Assembly: GCA_000716465.1 (NCBI GenBank)
Contig: JNWL01000012.1
Location: 1 to 64,000 of the forward strand
Source of the DNA: Streptomyces bikiniensis
Lineage (GTDB): Bacteria; Actinomycetota; Actinomycetes; Streptomycetales; Streptomycetaceae
Reading direction: 5' to 3'
DNA length: 64,000 nucleotides
The notes under the pieces were generated by a model, which saw only the letters and a list, made by a program, of their open reading frames with translations, searched no databases and was not told the DNA's origin. How positions within the stretch are numbered: the first letter of the stretch is position 1; each line of letters opens with the position of its first letter. Of this stretch, positions 33,367 through 45,474 are shown in pieces. The translations under genes were made by a program, and so were the position numbers.

Positions 33367-34737
33367 ATGCCCCGCCCCCTCCGGGTCGCGATCGTCGGCG
33401 CCGGCCCCGCCGGAATCTACGCCGCCGATGCGCTGCTGAAGTCCGAGGCCGCCGCCGAGCCGGGCGTGTCGATCGACATCTTCGAGCGGATGCCGGCGCC
33501 CTTCGGCCTCATCCGCTACGGCGTCGCCCCCGACCACCCGCGCATCAAGGGCATCATCACCGCGCTGCACCAGGTCCTCGACAAGCCGCAGGTGCGCCTC
33601 TTCGGCAACGTCGACTACGGCACCGACGTGCACCTGGACGACCTGCGCTCCTTCTACGACGCCGTCGTCTTCTCGACCGGCGCCATGGCGGACCGCGAGC
33701 TGAAGATCCCCGGCGTGGAGCTGGACGGCTGCCTCGGCGCCGCCGACTTCGCCTCCTGGTACGACGGCCACCCGGACGTCCCGCGCACCTGGGACCTGTC
33801 GGCCGAGAAGGTCGCCGTCCTCGGCGTCGGCAACGTGGCCCTCGACATCGCCCGCATCCTGGCGAAGACGGCGGACGAGCTGCTGCCGACCGAGATCCCG
33901 CCGAACGTCTACGAGGGCCTGAAGGCCAACAAGGCGCTCGAAGTGCACGTCTTCGGCCGCCGCGGCCCGGCGCAGGCGAAGTTCAGCCCGATGGAGCTGC
34001 GCGAGCTGGACCACTCCCCCAACATCGAGGTCATCGTCAACCCCGAGGACATCGACTACGACGAGGGCTCGATCGCGGACCGCCGCAAGAACAAGCAGAC
34101 CGACATGGTCGCGAAGACCCTGGAGAACTGGGCGATCCGCGACGTCGGCGACCGCCCGCACAAGCTCTTCCTGCACTTCTTCGAGTCCCCGGTCGAGGTC
34201 CTCGGCGAGGACGGCAAGGTCGTCGGCCTGCGCACCGAGCGCACCGAGCTGGACGGCACCGGCAACGTCCGGGGCACCGGTCAGACCACTGACTGGGACG
34301 TCCAGGCGGTCTACCGCGCGGTCGGCTACCTCTCGGACGAGCTGCCCAAGCTCCCGTGGGACGCCGTCAGCGGCACCGTCCCGGACCAGGGCGGCCGGGT
34401 GATCCAGGAGAACGGCGAGCACCTGGCGTCGACCTACGTCACCGGCTGGATCCGGCGCGGCCCGGTCGGCCTCATCGGCCACACCAAGGGCGACGCCAAC
34501 GAGACCGTGGCGAACCTCCTGGACGACTTCGCGAACGGGCGCCTGCTCGACCCGGCCACCCCGGAGACGGACGCGGTCGTGGCCTTCCTGGAGGGCAAGG
34601 GCGTCACGTACACCACGTGGGAGGGCTGGTACGCCCTCGACGCCGCCGAGAAGGCGCTCGGCGAGCCCGAGGGCCGCGAGCGCGTGAAGATCGTGGAGCG
34701 CGAGGACATGCTGCGCGCGAGCGGCGCGATCGAGTAA
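33367..34737 (+). CDS. fprA: Ferredoxin--NADP+ reductase, FprA type
   Basis: The 456-residue flavoprotein resembles adrenodoxin reductase. It has an FAD motif VAIVGAGPAGIYAADAL near the start, then APFGLIRYGVAPDHPRIKGI, an NADP motif VLGVGNVALDIARIL (about 155-170) and the C-terminal YVTGWIRRGPVGLIGHTKGDA. It transfers electrons between NADPH and ferredoxins that feed P450s and reductive enzymes. I prefer the ATG at 33367 with AAGGGA upstream; a leaderless GTG at 33322 is possible. It is monocistronic, with two candidate operators upstream. Confidence 0.93.
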   Translation: MPRPLRVAIVGAGPAGIYAADALLKSEAAAEPGVSIDIFERMPAPFGLIRYGVAPDHPRIKGIITALHQVLDKPQVRLFGNVDYGTDVHLDDLRSFYDAVVFSTGAMADRELKIPGVELDGCLGAADFASWYDGHPDVPRTWDLSAEKVAVLGVGNVALDIARILAKTADELLPTEIPPNVYEGLKANKALEVHVFGRRGPAQAKFSPMELRELDHSPNIEVIVNPEDIDYDEGSIADRRKNKQTDMVAKTLENWAIRDVGDRPHKLFLHFFESPVEVLGEDGKVVGLRTERTELDGTGNVRGTGQTTDWDVQAVYRAVGYLSDELPKLPWDAVSGTVPDQGGRVIQENGEHLASTYVTGWIRRGPVGLIGHTKGDANETVANLLDDFANGRLLDPATPETDAVVAFLEGKGVTYTTWEGWYALDAAEKALGEPEGRERVKIVEREDMLRASGAIE

Positions 34738-34753
34738 CGGCGGGACGCACAGC

Positions 34754-34803
34754 ACACGACTCCGCGGGGGTCCGGATCTCCTCCGGCCCCCGCGGAGTCG
34801 TGT
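34754..34803. terminator. Bidirectional terminator after fprA
   Basis: A perfect 17-bp stem ACACGACTCCGCGGGGG/CCCCCGCGGAGTCGTGT flanks a loop that can pair further (TCCGGA/TCCGG). It lies between convergent genes. Confidence 0.9.
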
Positions 34804-34822
34804 CTCCGCGTCTTTCCCGGGC

Positions 34823-35515
34823 TCAGGAGACGGTGCGCGCCGAGGTGAGCAGCCGGACGGTGTCGTCCGGGGGCAGCGAGAGCGCGGTGCCGACGGTGCC
34901 CAGGACCTCCATCTCGGCCGGGCTGTACGGACCGTCCGCGAGGGCGATCCGGGCGGCCTGGACGAGGATCGACTCCCGTCCGGAGGGGGCGAGGTGCGGG
35001 GCGAGCGGTTCCAGGGCCTCATGCAGCTCGATCGCGAGGATCGTGCCCTCGGGGTTCACCTCGGGCATGAAGCGCCCCGTGTCGGCCTCCAGGGCCTCCA
35101 CGAGGTCCACGAGCTGGACGGCCGTGCACTCCGCGAAGCCGGCGGACCTGACCGCGCTGACGGCCCGGTCCAGGACCGCGCGGGAGCCGGTGCCGCCGGC
35201 CGCGAGGACGGCCAGGGCGACGGTGTGCACGCCGTCCCGCAGCATCGCGGAGAAGCGGCTCGTCGTCGGGCGGTCGAGCACCTCCGTACCGAAGTGCGTG
35301 TGACAGGCCGCGCACTCGACCACCGGGCCCGTACAGCCCCGGGGCAGGACGGGGACGCCCAGGACGGCGAACCTGCGGCGGCCGGTGCGGCGCCGGTAGT
35401 TGCGGTCGCCCCCGCACGCCTCGCAGAAGAACTCGCCGTCCCCCACGGTGTTCCAGGAGGTGCGGATCCCGCAGATGCCCACTTTCCCACCACGTGAATT
35501 CCGGGCAGACCGCAT
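34823..35515 (-). CDS. TerB-like protein with zinc ribbon
   Basis: The 230-residue protein has an N-terminal zinc ribbon with two Cys pairs (FFCEACGGD and VVECAACHTHFG, about residues 27-72). A TerB-like all-helical domain follows, containing LADGPYSPAEMEVLGTVGTAL. TerB proteins are linked to tellurite resistance and envelope stress, and this fusion type is common in actinobacteria with unknown function. The ATG at 35515 follows GAGGAGG; the frame extends upstream without support. Confidence 0.8.
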   Translation of the reverse strand: MRSARNSRGGKVGICGIRTSWNTVGDGEFFCEACGGDRNYRRRTGRRRFAVLGVPVLPRGCTGPVVECAACHTHFGTEVLDRPTTSRFSAMLRDGVHTVALAVLAAGGTGSRAVLDRAVSAVRSAGFAECTAVQLVDLVEALEADTGRFMPEVNPEGTILAIELHEALEPLAPHLAPSGRESILVQAARIALADGPYSPAEMEVLGTVGTALSLPPDDTVRLLTSARTVS

Positions 35516-35709
35516 ACGCACCTCCTCGACGCCCCGGCTGCGCTGCCGGCGTGGGCGTGATGTTAACCACATCCGTGATGTGGCGTCAGTACCCCGTCGT
35601 CAGTTCACCGTGGAGATGGCCGAGACACGTCACCGTTCGACCGCCGCGGAATCACCCTCCCGGGTGGTCCCGCACGCCCCTCCCCGCCCTCGCGCGGGCC
35701 CGGGCACGA

Positions 35710-35746
35710 CGCTGCCCCGCGTCCTCCGGGAGGGCACGGGGCAGCG
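35710..35746 (-). terminator. Terminator of leuA
   Basis: CGCTGCCCCG (35710-35719) pairs with CGGGGCAGCG (35737-35746). The loop contains a further CCTCC/GGAGG pair. It starts 14 bp past the leuA stop. Confidence 0.8.
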
Positions 35747-35759
35747 GGGTCGGGGCGGG

Positions 35760-38897
<3,138 letters not shown>

Positions 38898-38899
38898 TC

Positions 38900-39178
38900 A
38901 TGCGGATTCGGGTACGGCGCACGGGCGGTTTCGCGGGGATCGAGCGGTCGGCGGAGGTGGACACCGCGGGCCGCCCCGACGCCGGGGAGTGGGCCGCCCT
39001 GGCGGGGGCGGCCCTCGCGGCGGCCGGCGCGGGCGACGGGGACGGTGACCGCTCCCGCGTCCCGGACGGCTTCTCGTACGAGATCACGGTCGACGGCCGC
39101 ACGGTCCGCTGCGGGGACCCGGGCCTGACGGAAGCGCAGAGGACCCTCATCACGAGGGTCCTCAAGGAAGGCGCGTGA
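38900..39178 (+). CDS. Emfourin-like inhibitor of the adjacent M4 protease
   Basis: The 92-residue protein begins MRIRVRRTGGFAGIERSAEVDT, the N-terminal strand pattern of emfourin, the protealysin inhibitor of Serratia. It continues through a helix (AALAGAALAAAG) to FSYEITVDGRTVRCGDPGL and a C-terminal helix, as in the family. It lies 20 bp after the protease gene on the same strand, so the pair forms a protease-inhibitor operon. Co-localisation of M4 protealysins and emfourins is established; activity of this pair is inferred. A stem GGACCCTC/GAGGGTCC (39141-39161) near the end may terminate the convergent era transcript. Confidence 0.88.
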   Translation: MRIRVRRTGGFAGIERSAEVDTAGRPDAGEWAALAGAALAAAGAGDGDGDRSRVPDGFSYEITVDGRTVRCGDPGLTEAQRTLITRVLKEGA

Positions 39179-39193
39179 CTCCGTGACGGGGCT

Positions 39194-40135
39194 CTAGAAG
39201 CCGAGCTTCCTGAGCTGCTTGGGGTCCCGCTGCCAGTCCTTCGCGACCTTCACGTGCAGGTCGAGGAAGACCGGGGTGCCGAGAAGGGCCTCGATGTGCT
39301 TGCGGGACTTCATGCCGACCTCCTTGAGGCGGCTGCCCTTGGGGCCGATGATGATGCCCTTCTGGCTGGGGCGCTCGATGTACACGTTGGCGTGGATGTC
39401 GAGCAGCGGCCGGTCCGCCGGGCGGTTCTCGCGGGGGATCATCTCCTCCACGACCACCGCGATGGAGTGCGGCAGCTCGTCCCGTACGCCTTCGAGCGCG
39501 GCCTCGCGGATCAGCTCCGCGACCATGACCTGCTCGGGCTCGTCCGTGAGGTCGCCCTCCGGGTAGAGCGGCGGGGACTCGGGGAGCAGCGGGATGAGCA
39601 GGTCCGCGACGAGCTGGACCTGCTTGTCGCCCACGGCCGAGACGGGGACGATCTGCTGCCACTCGAAGCCCAGCTCCTTGCCGAGCTGGTCGACGGCGAT
39701 GAGCTGCTCGGCGAGGGTCTTGGAGTCGACCAGGTCGGTCTTGGTGACGATCGCGACCTTGGGGGTCTTCCTGATCTCCGCCAGCTCCTTGGCGATGAAG
39801 CGGTCGCCGGGGCCGAGCTTCTGGTCGGCGGGCAGGCAGAAGCCGATCACGTCGACCTCGGCCCAGGTGGTGCGCACGACGTCGTTGAGCCGCTCGCCCA
39901 GGAGGGTGCGCGGCTTGTGGAGCCCGGGGGTGTCGACCAGGATCAGCTGCGCGTCGGGGCGGTGCACGATGCCCCGGACGGTGTGCCGGGTGGTCTGCGG
40001 CCGGTTCGAGGTGATGGCCACCTTCTGGCCGACCAGAGCGTTCGTGAGGGTGGACTTGCCCGCGTTGGGGCGGCCGACGAAGCAGGCGAAGCCGGCCCGG
40101 TGGACGGCTTCGGTTTCTTGGTTGCGAGCGCTCAT
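39194..40135 (-). CDS. era: GTPase Era
   Basis: The roughly 313-residue ribosome assembly GTPase has G1 GRPNAGKST, G3 DTPGLH, G4 TKTD and G5 SAV. The C-terminal KH domain has IIIGPKGSRLKEVG and ends in RKLGF. It binds the 3' end of 16S rRNA. Two ATGs lie close together (40144 and 40135); the second has a better-spaced GGGGA site. It is transcribed in the same direction as the ybeY/phoH/CorC group upstream, the usual neighbourhood. Confidence 0.95.
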   Translation of the reverse strand: MSARNQETEAVHRAGFACFVGRPNAGKSTLTNALVGQKVAITSNRPQTTRHTVRGIVHRPDAQLILVDTPGLHKPRTLLGERLNDVVRTTWAEVDVIGFCLPADQKLGPGDRFIAKELAEIRKTPKVAIVTKTDLVDSKTLAEQLIAVDQLGKELGFEWQQIVPVSAVGDKQVQLVADLLIPLLPESPPLYPEGDLTDEPEQVMVAELIREAALEGVRDELPHSIAVVVEEMIPRENRPADRPLLDIHANVYIERPSQKGIIIGPKGSRLKEVGMKSRKHIEALLGTPVFLDLHVKVAKDWQRDPKQLRKLGF

Positions 40136-40204
40136 GGGGGCCATTGTCCCCGATGAGCGCCCGCGCCACGCACCCAGTGGGTACGGAGGGGCCGGCGGCG
40201 CGCC

Positions 40205-40567
40205 TCAGCCGGCCGTGACGGCCTTCCGCAGCCGCCCGTCCGGGCCCGCGAGCAGGACCGGGGTCCCGGGGCCGCCGAGGTCCCGCACGGCCGCGCGGTC
40301 CTCGTCCGAGGCCGCCTCGGCGGTCGTCACGACGGCCGCCGCCTCCAGGGACTCGGCACCGCTGGCCACCGCCATCGCGACGGCGGTCCGCAGGGCGCTC
40401 AGCCGGAGCGAGTCCAGGGCCACGGTCCCGGCCACGTAGGTCCGGCCGGTCTCGTCGCGCACGGCCGCGCCCTCGGCCACGCCGTTGCGGGCCCGTGCGC
40501 TCCGCGCCAGGGTGATGATCTTGAGGTCCTCGGCGCCGAGGTCGCCGTGCTCGCTGCTGAGTGTCAT
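40205..40567 (-). CDS. Cytidine deaminase-like protein without zinc ligands
   Basis: The 120-residue protein aligns in general form with cytidine deaminases that sit upstream of era (EDLKIITLARSARARNGVAE, then GAAVRDETGRTYVAGTVAL). However, the HAE and PCxxC zinc motifs are absent: the equivalent segments read LRLSALRTAVAMAVASGA and GPGTPVLLAGP. It contains no cysteine at all. It is therefore probably not a deaminase; a structural or regulatory role is possible. The ATG lies 6 nt after TATGCT, a possible -10, so the mRNA may be leaderless. Confidence 0.75.
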   Translation of the reverse strand: MTLSSEHGDLGAEDLKIITLARSARARNGVAEGAAVRDETGRTYVAGTVALDSLRLSALRTAVAMAVASGAESLEAAAVVTTAEAASDEDRAAVRDLGGPGTPVLLAGPDGRLRKAVTAG

Positions 40568-40604
40568 GGACCGAGCATAGGTCGGCTCCCCGGGCGGCCC
40601 CGGG

Positions 40605-40958
40605 TCAGGGGCGGTCGAGGCGGAGCCGTACCGCCTTCGGCAGGCCCGCGACGACGAGGTCGTACGAGTCCTCGACCAGCTCCCGGACCATGGGGGCCGG
40701 GAGCTCGCCGACGGTCACGGTGTTCCAGTGCCGCTTGTTCATGTGGTGGCCGGGGGCGATCGCCGGGTGCTCCGCGCGGAGCCGTACGGCCTCGTCCGGG
40801 TCGCACTTGAGGTTGACCCTCAGCGGCTCGGAGTCGAGGGCCGAGAGCGCGAAGAGCTTCCCGGCGACCTTGAAGACGGAGGTGTCCGGGCCGAAGGGGA
40901 ACTCCTCCGTGGCGTCGTCGAACTCCAGGCAGAGGGCACGCAGCTCGTCGGGGGTCAC
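40605..40958 (-). CDS. MmcQ/YjbR family protein
   Basis: The 117-residue cytoplasmic protein has the double-wing fold of the MmcQ/YjbR family: LRALCLEFDDATEEFPFGPDT at the start, KVAGKLFAL, VNLKCDPDEA, and HHMNKRHWNTV. The family is sometimes called DNA-binding, but its function is unproven. The GTG at 40958 starts within the tandem stop-start repeat array and overlaps the TGA of the last mini-ORF as GTGA. Its translation may depend on ribosomes arriving from the CorC gene through the array. Confidence 0.9.
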   Translation of the reverse strand: MTPDELRALCLEFDDATEEFPFGPDTSVFKVAGKLFALSALDSEPLRVNLKCDPDEAVRLRAEHPAIAPGHHMNKRHWNTVTVGELPAPMVRELVEDSYDLVVAGLPKAVRLRLDRP

Positions 40959-41079
40959 TCGGGCTCCTCGGGGGTCACTCGGGTTCCTCGGGGGTCGACT
41001 CCGGCTCCCCGGGGGTCACTCCGACTCTTCGGGGGTCACTCCGGCTCTTCGGGGGTCACTCCGGCTCTTCGGGGGTCAC
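40955..41079 (-). repeat. Tandem array of coupled mini-ORFs between the CorC and MmcQ genes
   Basis: Six 20-bp units related to GTGACCCCCGAAGAGCCGGA lie between the CorC stop (41078-41076) and the MmcQ start (40958). Each GTGA is both a stop (TGA) and the next start (GTG). Reading through gives five mini-ORFs starting at 41079, 41059, 41039, 41019 and 40978. Four are seven codons (MTPEEPE, MTPEEPE, MTPEESE, MTPEEPE). The fourth in order is 14 codons, because one unit has GTCGA instead of GTGA, which removes that stop and adds one base so that the frame still reaches the next GTGA. Each unit carries a GAAGAG or GAGGAG element 5 to 8 nt before the next GTG. Confidence 0.9.
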
Positions 41080-42380
41080 TCCGGCTCCTTCTCCGCCGCG
41101 ACCGGTTCCACCGGCTCCACGAGCACGGTGACGATCTTGTTCCGCCGGCCGGCCGGGGACTCGGCGGTCAGCCGCAGCGAGCGCCCGTCGGGCAGCTCCA
41201 CGACGGACTTCGCGCCCGAGATGGGGACGCGGCCGAGGGCCTTGGCGAGCAGGCCGCCGACGGTCTCCACGTCCTCGTCGTCGTACTCGTCGGGGCCCAG
41301 GCCGTACAGCTCGCCGAGGTCCCCGATGTCGAGGCGGGCGGTGACCCGGTAGCGGTCCTCGCCGAGCTCCTGGACCGGCGGCAGCTCCCGGTCGTACTCG
41401 TCGGTGATCTCGCCGACGATCTCCTCCAGGATGTCCTCGATGGTGACGATCCCGGCCGTGCCGCCGTACTCGTCGACGACGACGGCGACGTGGTTGCGCT
41501 GCTGCTGCATCTCGCGCAGCAGGTCGCCGGCGTTCTTGGTGTCGGGCACGAAGGCGGCGGGCCGCATCGCGGTCGACACCAGATCGGACTCCGACTCCCG
41601 GTTGACGTGCGTCCGGCGGGCCAGGTCCTTGAGGTACACGATGCCGACGATGTCGTCCTCGTTCTCGCCGGTGACCGGGATGCGGGAGAAGCCGGAGCGC
41701 AGGGCGAGGGTGAGGGCCTGGCGGACGGTCTTGTACCGCTCGATGCAGATCAGGTCGGTGCGGGGCACCATCACCTCGCGCACGAGGGTGTCGCCCAGCT
41801 CGAAGACGGAGTGCACCATGCGGCGCTCGTCGTCCTCGATCAGCGACTCCTGCTCGGCGAGGTCGACCAGGGCCCGCAGCTCGGCCTCGGAGGCGAAGGG
41901 GCCCTTGCGGAAGCCCTTGCCGGGGGTGAGCGCGTTGCCGATGAGGATCAGGAGCTGCGGGATCGGGCCCATGATCCGGGCCAGCGGCACCAGGACGTAC
42001 GCGGCGGCGGTCGCCGTGTTCAGCGGGTGCTGGCGGCCGATGGTGCGCGGCGAGACGCCGACGGCCACGTACGAGACGAGGACCATGACGGCGATCGCGA
42101 TGAGCAGCGCCTCCCAGGTCTCCGGGAAGGCCTCCAGGCAGGCGTACGTGACGAGGGCGGCCGCCGCCATCTCGCAGGCGACGCGGACGAGCAGCGCCAC
42201 GTTGAGGTAGCGGGTCGGGTCGGAGGTGACCTGGGCGAGCTTCCCGGCCCCGCGCCGCCCGGACCGTACGGCCTCGGCGGCGCGGAAGCTGGAGATCCGG
42301 GCGAGACCGGCCTCGGCGCAGGCGGCGAGCCACGCCACGACGACGAGCGCGACCGCCCCGAGGATCAGCGAGACGTCCAT
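41076..42380 (-). CDS. CNNM/CorC family membrane protein (DUF21, CBS pair, CorC_HlyC)
   Basis: The 434-residue protein has four N-terminal membrane helices of the DUF21/CNNM domain (1-150). A linker leads to two CBS domains (about 205-320, with VMVPRTDLICIERY and YLKDLARR). The C-terminal CorC_HlyC domain contains EYGGTAGIVTIEDILEEIVGEI. CNNM proteins act in magnesium or sodium transport or its control. The start at ATG 42380 is 6 bp from the ybeY stop at 42386. The 3' end runs into the tandem GTGA array that leads to the MmcQ gene. Confidence 0.93.
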   Translation of the reverse strand: MDVSLILGAVALVVVAWLAACAEAGLARISSFRAAEAVRSGRRGAGKLAQVTSDPTRYLNVALLVRVACEMAAAALVTYACLEAFPETWEALLIAIAVMVLVSYVAVGVSPRTIGRQHPLNTATAAAYVLVPLARIMGPIPQLLILIGNALTPGKGFRKGPFASEAELRALVDLAEQESLIEDDERRMVHSVFELGDTLVREVMVPRTDLICIERYKTVRQALTLALRSGFSRIPVTGENEDDIVGIVYLKDLARRTHVNRESESDLVSTAMRPAAFVPDTKNAGDLLREMQQQRNHVAVVVDEYGGTAGIVTIEDILEEIVGEITDEYDRELPPVQELGEDRYRVTARLDIGDLGELYGLGPDEYDDEDVETVGGLLAKALGRVPISGAKSVVELPDGRSLRLTAESPAGRRNKIVTVLVEPVEPVAAEKEPE

Positions 42381-42385
42381 CGGGG

Positions 42386-42883
42386 TCAGGAGACGGTGGG
42401 CGCCGGGGAGGGGCCGGTCAGGCCCTTCTCCGCGCGCCAGCCGTCGACGATCGCCGCCTGGAGGCCGAACATCTCGGCCTTCTCGTCGGGCTCCTCGTGG
42501 TCGTACCCGAGGAGGTGCAGCACCCCGTGGACGGTGAGGAGCTGGAGCTCCTCGTCCATGGAGTGCTGCGTCGGCGCGTCCTTGCCCTGCTGGGTGGCGA
42601 CCTCGGGGCAGAGCACGATGTCGCCGAGGAGCCCCTGCGGGGGCTCCGCGTCGTCCTTCGCCGGCGGACGCAGCTCGTCCATCGGGAAGGACATGACGTC
42701 GGTGGGCCCGGGCAGGTCCATCCACTGGATGTGGAGCTGCTCCATCGCCTCCGCGTCCACGACGATCACCGAGAGCTCGGAGAGGGGGTGGATGCGCATG
42801 CGCGCGAGCGCGTAGCGGGCGATGTCGAGGATCGACTGCTCGTCGACCTCGGTGCCGGACTCGTTGTTGACGTCGATCGACAT
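42386..42883 (-). CDS. ybeY: Endoribonuclease YbeY (rRNA maturation)
   Basis: The 165-residue metalloenzyme has the zinc motif [11 protein letters not shown] (H-x3-H-x5-H) near residue 125 and the upstream DVMSFPMDE segment. It is needed for 16S rRNA 3' processing and ribosome quality control. The ATG at 42883 gives the family start [10 protein letters not shown]. It lies 13 bp after phoH, the conserved gene pair. Confidence 0.95.
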   Translation of the reverse strand: MSIDVNNESGTEVDEQSILDIARYALARMRIHPLSELSVIVVDAEAMEQLHIQWMDLPGPTDVMSFPMDELRPPAKDDAEPPQGLLGDIVLCPEVATQQGKDAPTQHSMDEELQLLTVHGVLHLLGYDHEEPDEKAEMFGLQAAIVDGWRAEKGLTGPSPAPTVS

Positions 42884-42896
42884 GGTGGTTCTGTGA

Positions 42897-43943
42897 CTAC
42901 TTCCCGTTGCGGCCGTTGCGGCTGTCGTACTGCTCGTACGCGTCGACGATACGGCCGACGAGCTTGTGCCGGACGACATCCTGCGACGTGAGCGTGGAGA
43001 AGTGGACGTCCTGGACCCCGTCGAGGATGTCGCGGACCTGCCGCAGACCGCTCTTCGTCCCGTTCGGCAGGTCGACCTGGGTGACGTCACCGGTGATGAC
43101 GATCTTCGAGTCGAAGCCGAGGCGGGTGAGGAACATCTTCATCTGCTCGGGGTTCGTGTTCTGCGCCTCGTCCAGGATGATGAACGCGTCGTTCAGGGTG
43201 CGACCCCTCATGTACGCCAGGGGCGCGACCTCGATCGTGCCGCTCGCCATGAGCTTGGGGATGGAGTCCGGGTCCAGCATGTCGTGCAGGGCGTCGTAGA
43301 GCGGGCGCAGGTACGGGTCGATCTTCTCGTAGAGCGTGCCCGGCAGGAAGCCGAGCCGCTCGCCCGCCTCGACGGCGGGCCTGGTCAGGATGATCCGGTT
43401 GACCTGCTTGGACTGCAGGGCCTGGACCGCCTTGGCCATGGCGAGATAGGTCTTGCCGGTGCCCGCGGGGCCGATGCCGAAGACGATCGTGTGCTTGTCG
43501 ATGGCGTCGACGTACCGCTTCTGGTTGAGCGTCTTGGGGCGGATCGTGCGGCCCCGGCTGGACAGGATGTTCTGCGTGAGCACCTCGGCGGGGGTCTCCT
43601 CGCCGCCCTCCGCCGATCCCTCGCCGCCCGCCCTGAGCATGGCGATCGAGCGTTCCACTGCGTCCTCCGTCATCGGCTGACCGGTGCGGAGCACCAGCAT
43701 CATCTCGTCGAACAGGCGCTGGATCAGGGCGACTTCCGCCGCGTCGCCGACCGCGCTCACCTGATTGCCCCGGACGTGGATGTCGGTGTCCGGGAAGGAG
43801 CGCTCGATCACCCGGAGCAGGGCGTCTCCGGAGCCGAGCAGGGTCACCATCGGATGCTTGGCCGGGACGGTGAAGTGGGCGCGGGCCTGTCCGCGCGCCC
43901 CGTCGTGGGACGCTCCGTCGCGGGCTGTGGGTGTCTGAGTCAT
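42897..43943 (-). CDS. phoH: PhoH-like ATPase
   Basis: The 348-residue protein has a short N-terminal KH-like part and a P-loop ATPase domain. Walker A is [16 protein letters not shown] (about residues 150-165), with the conserved [15 protein letters not shown] and the Walker B region [10 protein letters not shown]. It is associated with RNA metabolism together with YbeY. The ATG at 43943 ([10 protein letters not shown]) is the first good start; the frame extends by 24 codons. It leads the phoH-ybeY-CorC-mmcQ series. Confidence 0.93.
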   Translation of the reverse strand: MTQTPTARDGASHDGARGQARAHFTVPAKHPMVTLLGSGDALLRVIERSFPDTDIHVRGNQVSAVGDAAEVALIQRLFDEMMLVLRTGQPMTEDAVERSIAMLRAGGEGSAEGGEETPAEVLTQNILSSRGRTIRPKTLNQKRYVDAIDKHTIVFGIGPAGTGKTYLAMAKAVQALQSKQVNRIILTRPAVEAGERLGFLPGTLYEKIDPYLRPLYDALHDMLDPDSIPKLMASGTIEVAPLAYMRGRTLNDAFIILDEAQNTNPEQMKMFLTRLGFDSKIVITGDVTQVDLPNGTKSGLRQVRDILDGVQDVHFSTLTSQDVVRHKLVGRIVDAYEQYDSRNGRNGK

Positions 43944-44096
43944 GGGCCGGCACTGTGGCCTGCGCATACCTCCCGTCGCAGGGTTCTCGCTGCTCGACAA
44001 CCTCTGGATCACCAAGCCTACGACTTGGCACCGACAAGACCTAAGGGGTTTACGGAGGGCCGTTCGAGTGGAGCGCGTCCTTCCGGGCGGGGCGTC

Positions 44097-45215
44097 CTAC
44101 GAGGCGGCCGCGCGGAAGCCGATCGTCGGGACCGCCCTGCGCAGCGGCCAGGGCCGGGCGGGGGCGGGCAGGAGGCGCTCCAGGAAGGCGTAGCGGCCGC
44201 GCAGGGCCTCGGGGTCCTGCCGGGCGTGGCCCTGGACCCGCTGCCACCAGGCGGCGACCTCGTCCCAGGTGGGGGCGGAGAGGGAGCCGCCGAACTCCTG
44301 GACGGAGAGGGCGGCGGTGAGGCCCGCGAAGGCGAGCCGGTCGGCGAGGGGCCAGTCGGCGAGGGTCCCGGTGACGAAGCCGGCGACGAAGACGTCCCCG
44401 GCGCCGGTCGGGTCGAGCGCGGAGACCTGGATGGCGGGGACCTCGGCGGTCTCGCCGGTGGCCCCGTCGACGGCGTAGGCGCCCTCGGCACCGAGGGTGA
44501 CCACGGCGTAGCGGACCTTGTCGGCGAGGGCGCGGGCGGCGGCCCGGGGGCAGTCGGTGCGGGTGTAGCGCATCGCCTCGGCGGCGTTGGGCAGGAACGC
44601 CTCGCAGTGCTCCAGGTCGGGCAGGGCCGCCAGGTCCCAGCGGCCGGTGTCGTCCCAGCCGACGTCGGCGAAGACCTTGGCCCCGGCGCGGGCGGCCTGG
44701 GCGACCCACTCCTCGGGGCGGCCGGGGGCGAGGGAGGCGACGGCCGCGCGCGCGTGCGGCGGACAGGCGGGCAGGGCGCCGTCGGGCGGCGGGGCCTCGT
44801 GGCCGTGGGAGACCATCGTGCGCTCGCCCTCGTAGGCCATGGAGACGGTGACCGGGGAGTGCCAGCCGGGGACGGTGCGGGAGAAGGAGAGGTCGATGCC
44901 CTCGCCCTGCTCCAGGGCGTCCCAGCAGTACTCGCCGTAGTGGTCGTCGCCGAAGGCCGCGGCGAGGGAGGTGTGCAGGCCGAGGCGGGCGAGGGCGGTG
45001 GCCATGTTGGCGACGCCGCCGGGGCTGGAGCCCATGCCGCGGGCCCAGGACTCGGTGCCGCGGACGGGGGCGCTGTCGAGGCCGGTGAAGATGATGTCGA
45101 GGAAGACCGTGCCGGTGAGGAAGACGTCGCAGGCGGGGTCGGTGGGCTCGCGCAGGCGCTCCAACGGGTCGACCTCGGCGTCGTGTTGCGGCTGCTCTCC
45201 CCTTGCTGTGGTCAC
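44097..45215 (-). CDS. PfkB family carbohydrate kinase
   Basis: The 372-residue ribokinase-like sugar or nucleoside kinase has the N-terminal VFLTGTVFLDIIFTGLDSAP, the GGVANMATALARLG glycine motif and the C-terminal signature DPTGAGDVFVAGFVTG with the catalytic Asp. The substrate cannot be determined. The GTG at 45215 follows GGGGAG. It is separated from phoH by about 150 bp and transcribed in the same direction. The 260-bp gap upstream to the MFS gene has no clear motif beyond a C-rich tract. Confidence 0.9.
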   Translation of the reverse strand: MTTARGEQPQHDAEVDPLERLREPTDPACDVFLTGTVFLDIIFTGLDSAPVRGTESWARGMGSSPGGVANMATALARLGLHTSLAAAFGDDHYGEYCWDALEQGEGIDLSFSRTVPGWHSPVTVSMAYEGERTMVSHGHEAPPPDGALPACPPHARAAVASLAPGRPEEWVAQAARAGAKVFADVGWDDTGRWDLAALPDLEHCEAFLPNAAEAMRYTRTDCPRAAARALADKVRYAVVTLGAEGAYAVDGATGETAEVPAIQVSALDPTGAGDVFVAGFVTGTLADWPLADRLAFAGLTAALSVQEFGGSLSAPTWDEVAAWWQRVQGHARQDPEALRGRYAFLERLLPAPARPWPLRRAVPTIGFRAAAS

Positions 45216-45474
45216 GGCGGACTCCCCGGTCGCGGTGCGGATCCGCCCAGTGTGCCCGATGGGGGGCGGGAGACGGGTGGGACGCACGAGGAAGGCGGTT
45301 CCTTTACCCGAAAACCGCCCCGCCAAACCTCCAGTGACCCGGATCACGTGGCGTACCGGCGGATACCGTCTTCTCCCGCCCCTCGCCCGCTTGATACACA
45401 TGGTTCCGCGACCCCGTGCCCCTCGCGCACCACCGGGCGCTCCACCCCTCCCCTTCTTGTTCCTGGGAACGCCC

